A stretch of 17,124 nt of DNA, from positions 1 through 17,124 of the forward strand of contig CAYXXN010000050.1 of the NCBI GenBank assembly GCA_964469055.1, given 5' to 3'. This stretch comes from CAYXXN01 sp964469055. GTDB lineage: Bacteria; Acidobacteriota; Thermoanaerobaculia; Multivoradales; JAHEKO01. A program made the position numbers and the translations under genes. How positions within the stretch are numbered: the stretch's first letter is position 1; each line of letters begins with the position of its first letter. The notes under the pieces are model-generated. The model searched no databases and had not been told where the DNA came from. It saw nothing but the letters and a program-made list of their open reading frames with translations. Below, piece by piece: positions 7,753 through 15,294 of this stretch.

Positions 7753-9414
7753 GTGACCTCCCAACCGTCGGTCGGGCGCCGCGTGGGCCGCTGGGTCGCC
7801 GCCACCGCGGTCGTCGTGCTGGCGGCCCTCGCCGCCGTCGCCGATTACCGCGCCTGGGAGGGCGAGCAGCGGTGGCTGGCGGCGCTGGCGCGCGAGACGG
7901 GAGCGCTCGATCGCTTTCCCGAGCTCCTCAGCGCCCTGCGCCGCGAGCCCCACGCGGCCTTCGCCCGGCTCGGGTTGGCGCGGGCGCTCCTCGCGCTCGA
8001 GCTCGACCGCCGCTGGCTCGCCGACCTGCCGGAGGTCGAGCGGGAGCGGGAGGTCGAGCGGGGCTTCGGCCGCCTCGCCGTGGCTCGCGAGCTGGCGCTG
8101 CGAACGCTGGCCGCGCAGCCCGGGGCCTGGCAAGCTGCCTACGTCGTCGGCGGCGCCAACTACTTGACGCTTTCGCGGCGCGGCGACCCAGCCCTGCGCT
8201 CGAACCCGGCGCTGTGGGAGGGGCTGCTGTTGCGTTCCCGCGAGCTCGCCCCCGAGCACCCCGAGCCGACCCGCTTCCTCGCAGCTGCCTACCTCGGCAA
8301 CTGGTCGGGGATGAGCGCCGCCGCGCGCACCGCCGCCACCTCCATCCTCGCCGAGGCGCTGCGCAACCCCACGACCTTCGACCTGCTGATCCCCTCGTGG
8401 CTCCGAGTCGCGCCGTCGCTCGACGCCGCGCTCGCCCTGGTGCCCGACGATCCCCGCGTCTGGTCACAGCTCCAGTCTCTGTTCGCGAGCCGCGGCGACC
8501 TCGAGCGCTACCGTGACGTGACGGCGCGCCTCGACGCGAGTCTCGAGCCGTTCATCGAGGCCCGCCTCGACGAGGCCGTGATCCTGCTGGCGCGCGGCGC
8601 GGTCAAGGAGGCGCGGGAGCTGATCGGTTGGCAGATCGAGCTCCTGCGCCCGAGCCGCAACCACGCACCGATCTTCGAGCGCGCGCTTTCTCTGCTGCCC
8701 CCGGGTCCGGCAAGCGGCCAGTGGTTAGCCGACTGGATCGGCTGGGCCGTCGAGCTCGCCCCTTTCGGCGACGGGCCGCTCTCCCGGGAGACCCTGGAGC
8801 GACTCGTCGGTCTTGCGCCCTCGCTCGACGCCTCGATGCGCGCCGCGGCCGCCCTTGCCACCGGTGACCTGGTCACCGGCGAACGGCTGGAGCGCGAGGC
8901 GGAGAGCGCGGACAGCGAGGCCTGGGCGCTCTACCGGCTGCTCCGCGGCCAGGCGCTCCTCGAGCGCGGCGAGCCGGCTGCCGCCGCGGCGGCCCTGGCC
9001 CGCGTCACCGGTCCCTGGGGTCGCTCGCCTGTTGCCTGGGAAGCGCGCCGCTCGGCGGCGGCGACGACCGGGGACGAGATCCTCGCCAACCAGGCGAGCG
9101 CCGTGCTCGCCGGCCTCGCGACCACGAGCTGGCCGGCGACGGCCTGGGAGCGCGGCCGGCGGGTCCAGAGGTTGACGTTGGTGCCGGCGAGCGGCAGCCC
9201 GGGCCTGGCGATCGACTTCGATGTCGACCGCGACGGCGGCGTCGCCGAAGTGCTCTGGGACGGGGGTCGGCTCGGATTCTACGCGGTCAGCCCGGGGCGC
9301 ACTCTCACTCTGCGCCCGGAGCTCGGCGTCGGAGCCCACGTTCTCGACGTGGTGCCGCTGCTGGGCCGCTCCCTGCAGCCGGCAGCGGCACGGCTCCTGC
9401 CTCCGGCGCCGTAG
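7753..9414 (+). CDS. Membrane-anchored helical-repeat (TPR-like) protein of the exopolysaccharide locus
   Basis: The 553-residue product has one N-terminal membrane segment (about 12-30, after an Arg-containing start, so probably facing the periplasm). A long Ala/Leu/Glu-rich alpha-helical region follows, with TPR-like pairs, for example around 60-75 (AFARLGLARALLALEL), 110-200 and 400-425 (LLRGQALLERGEPAAAAAALARV). The last 85 or so residues change character into a probable beta-rich domain (LTLVPASGSPGLAIDFDVDRDGG). No catalytic motif is visible. Its place next to a Wzy/WaaL-type protein and Wza/Wzc genes suggests a scaffold in polysaccharide assembly; that is inference. The GTG start has no ribosome-binding site but lies 8 bases after a -10-like box. 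Its last 110 bases overlap the convergent polymerase gene. Confidence 0.85.
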   Translation: MTSQPSVGRRVGRWVAATAVVVLAALAAVADYRAWEGEQRWLAALARETGALDRFPELLSALRREPHAAFARLGLARALLALELDRRWLADLPEVEREREVERGFGRLAVARELALRTLAAQPGAWQAAYVVGGANYLTLSRRGDPALRSNPALWEGLLLRSRELAPEHPEPTRFLAAAYLGNWSGMSAAARTAATSILAEALRNPTTFDLLIPSWLRVAPSLDAALALVPDDPRVWSQLQSLFASRGDLERYRDVTARLDASLEPFIEARLDEAVILLARGAVKEARELIGWQIELLRPSRNHAPIFERALSLLPPGPASGQWLADWIGWAVELAPFGDGPLSRETLERLVGLAPSLDASMRAAAALATGDLVTGERLEREAESADSEAWALYRLLRGQALLERGEPAAAAAALARVTGPWGRSPVAWEARRSAAATTGDEILANQASAVLAGLATTSWPATAWERGRRVQRLTLVPASGSPGLAIDFDVDRDGGVAEVLWDGGRLGFYAVSPGRTLTLRPELGVGAHVLDVVPLLGRSLQPAAARLLPPAP

Positions 9415-10768
9415 GACCGGCGGCCGCGGCCGCCACCAGGACAGCGCAGGCGACGAGGTTGGCCGGGACCGAAAGGCCGAAGTCGAACAGCTCGTGCAGG
9501 CCGACCGCGGCGAGCGCCCCGAGGGCCGCGAGGGCCGCCGCCCGCTCAGCCGTGGAACGGCCGCTGCGCTGCACGAGGAGAAGCCGACGCACCAGCGACG
9601 CCATCGCCACCGCCATCAGCGCGGCGCCCACCAAGCCGCCGGTCGCAAGGAGCTCCAGGTAGTCGTTGTGGGCGCGCCCCCAGCGCACGCCGAGCAGCTC
9701 GGCCGGCTGCACGAGCGGCATCGCGTTGTCCCACGTCCCGAGCCCGCAACCCGTGCCCGGAAACCGGCGCCAGAGGTCCATCGCGAGCCCCCACACTTGC
9801 TGCCGCGGGCCGCCCACCACCTCGTGGACCGACGTGCCGAGCAGGCGGGCGAACCCCCGCTCCCCCGCCGTCAGCAGAGCGAGGCCGACCGCGGCGAGCG
9901 CCGGCAGTGTGGCGAGGGCGAGCCAGCGCAACCGGCGACGGCCAGCGAGCGCCAGCAAGAGCGCCTGGGCGGTCGTGCCGACCAGCGCCGCGGCGAGGCC
10001 GGCCCGCGAGCCGCTCAGCACTATGCCACCGAAGGCCGCCGCCCAGAGGACGAGGGGCGGCGAGACCAGCAGGAGCCGTCGCTCGAGCCTGGGCTCGGCT
10101 CCGGCCCGACGCGCCGCCCACCAGCCCCAGGCAAAGAAGGCCGCCATCGCGATCTCGAAGTAGAGCGCCGCGTGGTCGGCGTTGACGAAGGTGCCGCGCA
10201 GACGCCCCTGCCACTCGGTCGCCCGGCCCCAGATCGCGGGCGACCCCGCGAGCCAGGCGCGCAGGCCATAGAACAGTTGACCGACGGTCGCCACCGCCAG
10301 GGCCGCGAGCAGCCAGCCGCGGCTGCGGGCGCTGCGGCCGGTCGCGGCGGCCGCCACGACGAGCGCCGCCAGGGCGGCGAAGGTGAGGGCGGTCGACAGG
10401 GTCGCGCCCGGGGCCAGCGTTAGGCGCGACCAGACGCCGACGCCCTGCAGCGCCTCGGCGGGCAGGCGTGCGGTGAGCTCGGCGTGAACCGGCGAGAGCC
10501 GGGCGACGAGCGCCGGCGGCCACGGCGCCGCCTGCACGATGCCAAGCAGCGCGAGACCGGCGATCGCCAGCGCCGGGACGCGCACCGGCGCCCAGGCGTC
10601 TCGCAGGCGAGTGTCCCAAACCACTGGCAAGACAGCGGCGAAGGCGGCCAGCCGGACGACGAGCAGAGCCCACGGCGTGACGCTGCCGAAGGGCAGGGGG
10701 GTCCACACCAGGAGGGCGGCGAGCCAGCCCGTGAGCCAGCGGCGCTCGGCGGAGGGAGTGAGTATCAT
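9305..10768 (-). CDS. O-antigen ligase/polymerase family (Wzy_C) integral membrane protein
   Basis: The 487-residue product has about ten or more membrane segments and the Wzy_C/WaaL signature. It shows GTFVNADHAALYFE (192-205), LSGSRAG (251-257), QVWGLAMDLWRRFPGTGCGLGTW (about 324-346) and, in the large periplasmic loop, RAHNDYLELLATGG (365-378), followed by HELFDF (425-430). Members of this family polymerise repeat units or ligate undecaprenyl-linked glycans at the outer face of the inner membrane, and the two activities cannot be separated by sequence. With no lipid A core genes in view and Wza/Wzc beside it, a Wzy-type polymerase is more likely. GAGG lies 8 bases before the ATG, supporting the start. 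Conserved sequence ends near residue 440; the remaining Ala/Pro/Arg-rich tail includes the 110 bases that overlap the end of the helical-repeat gene. It is divergent from the barrel gene. Confidence 0.92.
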   Translation of the reverse strand: MILTPSAERRWLTGWLAALLVWTPLPFGSVTPWALLVVRLAAFAAVLPVVWDTRLRDAWAPVRVPALAIAGLALLGIVQAAPWPPALVARLSPVHAELTARLPAEALQGVGVWSRLTLAPGATLSTALTFAALAALVVAAAATGRSARSRGWLLAALAVATVGQLFYGLRAWLAGSPAIWGRATEWQGRLRGTFVNADHAALYFEIAMAAFFAWGWWAARRAGAEPRLERRLLLVSPPLVLWAAAFGGIVLSGSRAGLAAALVGTTAQALLLALAGRRRLRWLALATLPALAAVGLALLTAGERGFARLLGTSVHEVVGGPRQQVWGLAMDLWRRFPGTGCGLGTWDNAMPLVQPAELLGVRWGRAHNDYLELLATGGLVGAALMAVAMASLVRRLLLVQRSGRSTAERAAALAALGALAAVGLHELFDFGLSVPANLVACAVLVAAAAAGPTAPEAGAVPLPAAGSGPAAAPRRERGLRRRAPGAE

Positions 10769-10769
10769 T
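10764..10769 (+). promoter_or_regulatory. Candidate -10 box of the barrel gene (TATCAT)
   Basis: TATCAT matches the -10 consensus in five of six positions and lies 51 bases before the barrel ATG. It overlaps the first codon of the minus-strand polymerase gene. No good -35 is seen. For the opposite direction, TTGCCC and TAGCCT (17 apart on the minus strand, about 10783-10811) could serve the polymerase gene. Confidence 0.3.
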
Positions 10770-10820
10770 TCGCGACCTCGCCGAGGCTATCGACCCGCGA
10801 TCCAGAGGGCAACGACACCG

Positions 10821-12119
10821 ATGCGCCGCCGCTCGATCCTGACCCTGCTCGCCGCTTCCCTGCTCCCGCCGACGGCCGCCGCCGCGCAGTTCGTCCAATA
10901 CACCGCTCCCGGCACCTTGCTGCAGCCCACCGAGTCGCGCGCCGAGGCGGCTCGGCGCCGCGCCGAAGAGGCCCGCTGGTCGCTGGGCAAGCTGCGGCTG
11001 GCCCCGGAGTTCGGGCTCGCCGACGTGGGCTACATCGACAACGTCTACGACACCGCCCAGGGCGCCGCGAGCGAATCCGACTTCCGCGGCACGGCCCGCG
11101 CGGGCCTGGAGGCGTTCCTCCACTTGGGGCCGGAGACGATCCTCAGCCTGTGGGGCCGGCCGAGCTACGTCTGGTGGCAGGAGCAGAAGGAGCTGCGCGA
11201 GATCGAGGTGAGCTACGGCACCGGGCTCTTCGCCGACCTCAACCGCCTCGACCTCGAGCTGGTCGCCGAGCGGGTGGAGGAGCAGGGCTACGCCAACGAC
11301 GAGCTGCGGGTGCCGCTCGAGCTCGCTACGGACCGCCTCGGTGGCCGCTTCACGCTCGACTTCCGCGGACCGTTCGGCCTCTTCGGCGGCGCCGGCCTGA
11401 CGAAGGTGGAGCTGCCGGAGGCGACGCCGGTAGGCGCCACGCCGATCGCGCTCTCGCCGCTCGATCGCGACGAGGTCCTCTACGACCTGGGGCTCACCTA
11501 CGAGCTCGCGAACGGTTTCCAGGTCGGTCTGGGCGTCGAGCGTTCCGAGGTCGACTTCGACGACGACCCAGGCGGCCGCTCGAACAAGGGAACGAGTCCG
11601 CTCCTCTCGCTGCACTTCGCGGGCAACCGCGCGGATTTCGACGTGAGGGCGGCCCTCTCCCGGATCGACTACGACAGCGCCGCGCTGGCCGAGTCGGAGG
11701 AGGTCACGGGCGCCCTACGCAGCGCCTGGCTCCTCGGCACGCGCAGCGACTTGACGCTTTACGCCTCCCGCCAGTTGGTTTATTCGGTCCTCGACGCCGG
11801 CGCCGTCCTCACCAGCGGCGTCTACGGCCTCGGTGCGGGCTGGGGACGCCTCGAGGGCGAGGATCCCAGCCCTCGAGTCACGCTTTTCGCCGAGAATGGC
11901 GAGAACCGCTACGAGGAGACCGGCGGCGGGCTCACGGGCCGCCAAGACGATCTCCTCGCTTGGGGCGCGACGGTGGCGTTCCCGCTGCGGCGGCTGGCGA
12001 CCCTCGAGCTCGGCTGGATCGAGAGCGAGGTGGACTCCAACCTCGATTCTTTCGACCGCTCGTACTCGACGATTCGCACGGCCTTCACGGTGCGCCCGAT
12101 CGGCGTCGGCCGGCCCTGA
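10821..12119 (+). CDS. Secreted outer-membrane beta-barrel protein of the exopolysaccharide locus
   Basis: The 432-residue product begins with a classical signal peptide (MRRRS, a hydrophobic core, then TAAAAQF, cleavage near residue 22). After a charged helical stretch (about 35-55), the rest is a long series of alternating strands with aromatic and polar turns, for example AGLEAFLHLGPETILSLWG, ELVAERVEEQGYAND, VLYDLGLTYELANGFQVGLGVE and DLTLYASRQLVYSV. This is the pattern of the outer-membrane barrels encoded beside wza/wzc-type genes in many exopolysaccharide clusters. It may assist export or secretion of the polymer across the outer membrane. The ATG at 10821 is chosen because the signal peptide starts there; a much longer in-frame extension to 10539 is Arg/Ser-rich and overlaps the opposite polymerase gene. 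The Wza-like gene follows after 41 bases. Confidence 0.88.
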   Translation: MRRRSILTLLAASLLPPTAAAAQFVQYTAPGTLLQPTESRAEAARRRAEEARWSLGKLRLAPEFGLADVGYIDNVYDTAQGAASESDFRGTARAGLEAFLHLGPETILSLWGRPSYVWWQEQKELREIEVSYGTGLFADLNRLDLELVAERVEEQGYANDELRVPLELATDRLGGRFTLDFRGPFGLFGGAGLTKVELPEATPVGATPIALSPLDRDEVLYDLGLTYELANGFQVGLGVERSEVDFDDDPGGRSNKGTSPLLSLHFAGNRADFDVRAALSRIDYDSAALAESEEVTGALRSAWLLGTRSDLTLYASRQLVYSVLDAGAVLTSGVYGLGAGWGRLEGEDPSPRVTLFAENGENRYEETGGGLTGRQDDLLAWGATVAFPLRRLATLELGWIESEVDSNLDSFDRSYSTIRTAFTVRPIGVGRP

Positions 12120-12160
12120 GGCGGGCACCCACTCCCCTAGGGCTGCGATAAAGTGACCCG

Positions 12161-12997
12161 GTGTCCCGCCGTCTCCTGGTCGCGTCGCTCGGCGTCACTT
12201 GGGCCCTGGCAGCACTGTCCCAGGTTCCCCTCCCCGGTCCCGACTACCGCATCGGCCCGGGCGACCTCATCGCCATCGAGGTCTTCGAAGAGCCGGGGCT
12301 GGCCGTCGAGCGACGGGTCGCTGCCGACGGCGCCATCAACCTGCCACTGCTCGGCGACGTGACGGTCGGCGGGCTCAGTCCCGACGGGGCGGCCGAGCGG
12401 ATCGCCACTGCCCTCGAGGCGAGCTACCTCCAGCGCGCGACGGTCACCATCGAGGTGAAGGAGTTCCTGTCGCAGGAGATCACGGTGCTCGGCGCCGTGG
12501 CCAAGCCCGGCAGCCTCTACATGTCCAGTCGCTGGACCCTTTTCCAGGCGCTCACCGCCGCCGGCGGTCTCACCGCCGACAGCGGCAACTCGATCTACGT
12601 GCTGCGCCGCGCCGCCAACGGTCTTTCCGACCAGCTCGAGATCGGCGTCGACGACCTGCTGGTGCGCGGCGACGCCGCCGTCAACGTGCCCCTTCAGGCC
12701 CACGACGTGGTCAACGTGCCGCTGGCGCGCACCGTGACGGTCTACTTCCTCGGTGAGGTGGCCACGCCGGGGGCCGTCACCCTCACGACCCGCTCGCCGG
12801 TGACGCTGCTCACTGCCATCGCCCGCGCCGGCGGCCTGACCGAGCGCGCCGCCGATCGCATCACGGTCAAGCGCAAGCAGAGCGACGGCACGACCGTCGA
12901 GCTCGAGGCGAGCTACGACCAGATGCTCGCCGGCAACGCCTCCGATTTGGAGCTGATGGAGGGCGACCTACTCGTCGTCAAGGAGTCCTTCTTCTGA
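12161..12997 (+). CDS. Wza-like polysaccharide export protein (Poly_export plus two SLBB)
   Basis: The 278-residue product has a short signal (about 1-20), a polysaccharide export domain (about 27-101, opening DYRIGPGDLIAIEVFEE and containing RRVAADGAINLPLLGDV) and two SLBB-like units, at about 107-185 (ITVLGAVAKPGSLYM) and 193-275 (VYFLGEVATPGAVTL). Such proteins form the periplasmic and outer-membrane ring through which Wzy-dependent polysaccharide leaves the cell, docking on the Wzc-type protein encoded next. Unlike E. coli Wza, no lipobox cysteine is seen near the signal end, and the protein stops after the second SLBB, so the C-terminal outer-membrane helix is missing. The neighbouring barrel protein may supply the outer-membrane part. 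The start is GTG 12161. A -10-like GATAAA with a TG upstream (TGCGATAAAG near 12144) lies just before it. It overlaps the next gene by 4 bases if CTG is the start there. Confidence 0.93.
   Translation: MSRRLLVASLGVTWALAALSQVPLPGPDYRIGPGDLIAIEVFEEPGLAVERRVAADGAINLPLLGDVTVGGLSPDGAAERIATALEASYLQRATVTIEVKEFLSQEITVLGAVAKPGSLYMSSRWTLFQALTAAGGLTADSGNSIYVLRRAANGLSDQLEIGVDDLLVRGDAAVNVPLQAHDVVNVPLARTVTVYFLGEVATPGAVTLTTRSPVTLLTAIARAGGLTERAADRITVKRKQSDGTTVELEASYDQMLAGNASDLELMEGDLLVVKESFF
12980..12997 (+). promoter_or_regulatory. Strong Shine-Dalgarno and CTG start of the Wzc-type gene
   Basis: AAGGAG (12980-12985) is followed 8 bases later by CTG (12994-12996), which overlaps the TGA stop of the previous gene as CTGA, the same geometry as the common ATGA and GTGA overlaps. 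No ATG, GTG or TTG occurs in this frame from 12994 to 13104, and the next one (TTG 13105) would remove the conserved N-terminus and cut into the first membrane helix. Confidence 0.7.
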
Positions 12998-15249
12998 GCC
13001 CCTTCGACCCACCGGCGCCGGACGAGCTCGGCCCGCCGCTCCCGGAGCAGGGCCCGGCGATCGACCTCCTGCAGTACGCGCGGCTGCTGCAGAGCCGCTG
13101 GCAGTTGATCGCTGCGGTCATCGCCGGCTGCCTGGTCATCGGTTTCGCCAACTACTTCGTCAGCCCCAAGCTCTACCGCGCGACGACCACGCTGCAGATC
13201 GAGCAACGGAGCCTCGTTCCAGTGGGGTCCAACCGCAACCCGTGGCTGGACCAGTGGGCGAGCATGAAGTACTTGCCGACGCAGTATCGACTGCTCGAGA
13301 GCCGGGGTCTCGCCGAGCGCGTCGTACGCGACTTGCGACTGCCGGAGGAGCCCGCCTTCACCGGGCGTCGGGCGGTTCGCGGGGACGCCGACGGCGTCAC
13401 GGCAGCGGATGACCAGCTCTTCTTGGCGAGCCTCGCCGGCCGCGTCCTCGGCGGCCTGGACGTCGAGCCCATCGAAGGCACCGAGCTGGTCACCCTGTCG
13501 TGGGTCGGCAGCGACGGCGAGATGGCGGCGCGCATCGTCAACGGCTTCGCCGACGCCTTCATCGCTTGGGGGGTCGAGAACCGCGCCAGCACGGTGGGCC
13601 GCGCCACCGAGTTCCTGGAGAAGCAGATTGCCGACTTGAAGCAGCAGATTCAGACCAAGGAGGCGCAGCTCCAGCAGGTCGGCCTCTCGACCGACATCGT
13701 CTCCCTCGACCCCGGCGCCAACGTCGTCCTGCAACGCCTCACCCGAGTCAACCAAGACCGGAGCCAGGCGGAATCCGGGGTGCTGGCCAAGGAGCAGCGC
13801 TACCGCGAGCTGCAGGCGACCCCGGCGGCCGTGCTCGCCAAGAGCCGGGATGGAAGCCAGGTGCCGGCGCTCGAGCGCGAGCTCCTGGAGCTCGAGACCG
13901 AGTACGAGACCAAGCTCCAGACCTACAAGCCCGAGCACCCGGACATGGGCGACCTCACGAGCAGGATCGAGGAGAAGCGGCGCCTCCTCGAGGAGACGAC
14001 GGGGCGCGAAGCGCAGGCCGTGCGGCAGGAGGCCTACGCCGAGTGGCAGGCGGCGCAGAATCTGGTCGGGCGCCTGGGCGAGCAGCAGCAGCAGGCCAAG
14101 AGCGAGACGCTGGCGCTCAACGTCGACGCCGTCGAGTACTACAACCTCCAAATGGAGGTCAACGCGCGCAAGGAGATGCTCTCCGACTTGATGGCCCGGC
14201 TCTCCGAGGCCGGGGTGTCGGCGAGCCTCGACGGCTCCGAGGCGTCGAGCAACGTCCGGACCATCGACCGCGCCCTGGTGCCGACCGCACCCTTCCGGCC
14301 GTCGCTGCGCAACAATCTGTCGCTGGCGCTGGCGGTGGGCCTAGTGCTCGGCGTGGGCCTGGTCCTCGGCATCCACTTCCTCGACCGCACGGTCAAGACC
14401 CCGGACGAGCTGCAGACCCTGCTCGGGGCCGGTGTGCCCATCCTGGCCGTGATCCCGGATGTCAACGCGCCGCGCCCGAGCTACGGGCGCGGCAGCTACG
14501 GCTACGGCGCCGGCCGGGTGCGGCCGGCCACGTCGCCCGGCCAGCCGCTCGAGATCGATTTGCTGCCGGAGCGCCATCCCCGCTTGGCGGTGGCCGAGGC
14601 CTACCGCTCGCTGCGCACCGCACTGCTGCTCTCGAGCGCCGAGCGCCTGCAGGTGGTCACCGTCACCTCGGCCGAGGCCGGCGAGGGCAAGACCGCGACC
14701 GCCATCAACCTGGCCGTGGTGCTCGCGCAGCTCGGCAAACGCGTTCTCTTGGTCGACGCCGACCTACGCAAGCCCCGCGTGCACCGGGTCTTCCATCTGT
14801 CGAATCGCCTGGGGCTGGTGAGCTTCCTCACCGGCTCGGCGGAGGCCGAGACGACCGTCGCGGTGAGCGAGATCGCCGGGCTCGCCGTGTGCCCGTCGGG
14901 TCCCCTGCCACCGAACCCTTCGGAGCTCTTGGCCTCCGAGCGCATGGCGCGCTTCGTCGAGGCCGTGCGCAAGCGCTTCGATTACGTCATCGTCGACTCC
15001 CCGCCGGTCCTGGCGGTGAGCGATGCCATCCTCCCGGGGTCGCTCTCCGACGGCGTCGTGCTGTGCTTCCGCGCCAACCAGATCCACCGCGAGGCGGTGC
15101 GCGGCTGCCGCGACCAGCTGCGGATGGCGGAAGTGAAGGTCCTGGGCGCCGTCTTCAACCGCCAGCGCCCCACCGGCGGTCGCGGCTATCGCTCCTATCA
15201 CTACTACGAGAGCTACTCAGAGGCCTCGGAAGCCGACTCGGCAGCCTGA
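12994..15249 (+). CDS. Wzc-type polysaccharide co-polymerase fused to a BY-kinase (tyrosine autokinase)
   Basis: The 751-residue protein (numbered from CTG 12994) combines a Wzz domain and a bacterial tyrosine kinase. The N-terminus carries AIDLLQYARLLQSRWQ (22-37), the usual cytoplasmic lead-in, then membrane helix 1 (about 38-55). A periplasmic region with long coiled coils (about 200-400) includes the Pro-containing RPSLRNN near 435-441, followed by membrane helix 2 (about 442-463). The cytoplasmic kinase has Walker A TSAEAGEGKT (558-567), Walker A' LLVDADLRKP (585-594), Walker B YVIVDSPP (664-671) and a C-terminal tyrosine cluster (RGYRSYHYYESY, about 730-741) for autophosphorylation. It should control chain length and export together with the Wza-like protein. 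A Tyr/Gly-rich linker (about 494-505) sits between helix 2 and the kinase. A standard-codon start at 13105 would truncate the conserved N-terminus. The phosphatase gene follows after 45 bases. Confidence 0.95.
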   Translation: MSPFDPPAPDELGPPLPEQGPAIDLLQYARLLQSRWQLIAAVIAGCLVIGFANYFVSPKLYRATTTLQIEQRSLVPVGSNRNPWLDQWASMKYLPTQYRLLESRGLAERVVRDLRLPEEPAFTGRRAVRGDADGVTAADDQLFLASLAGRVLGGLDVEPIEGTELVTLSWVGSDGEMAARIVNGFADAFIAWGVENRASTVGRATEFLEKQIADLKQQIQTKEAQLQQVGLSTDIVSLDPGANVVLQRLTRVNQDRSQAESGVLAKEQRYRELQATPAAVLAKSRDGSQVPALERELLELETEYETKLQTYKPEHPDMGDLTSRIEEKRRLLEETTGREAQAVRQEAYAEWQAAQNLVGRLGEQQQQAKSETLALNVDAVEYYNLQMEVNARKEMLSDLMARLSEAGVSASLDGSEASSNVRTIDRALVPTAPFRPSLRNNLSLALAVGLVLGVGLVLGIHFLDRTVKTPDELQTLLGAGVPILAVIPDVNAPRPSYGRGSYGYGAGRVRPATSPGQPLEIDLLPERHPRLAVAEAYRSLRTALLLSSAERLQVVTVTSAEAGEGKTATAINLAVVLAQLGKRVLLVDADLRKPRVHRVFHLSNRLGLVSFLTGSAEAETTVAVSEIAGLAVCPSGPLPPNPSELLASERMARFVEAVRKRFDYVIVDSPPVLAVSDAILPGSLSDGVVLCFRANQIHREAVRGCRDQLRMAEVKVLGAVFNRQRPTGGRGYRSYHYYESYSEASEADSAA

Positions 15250-15294
15250 GCGAGCGGCCCGACGCCGCCGGGCGGGCGACCCTCGCGGGGCGCC

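Noticed and set aside
10539..10820. N-terminal extension of the barrel protein
   Set aside because: The extension is Arg/Ser/Thr-rich and antisense to the polymerase start, and a clean signal peptide begins at 10821.
9546..11615. 689-codon minus-strand frame spanning the polymerase and barrel genes
   Set aside because: It crosses two genes with convincing membrane and secreted-protein features, is low in complexity and has no recognisable domain.
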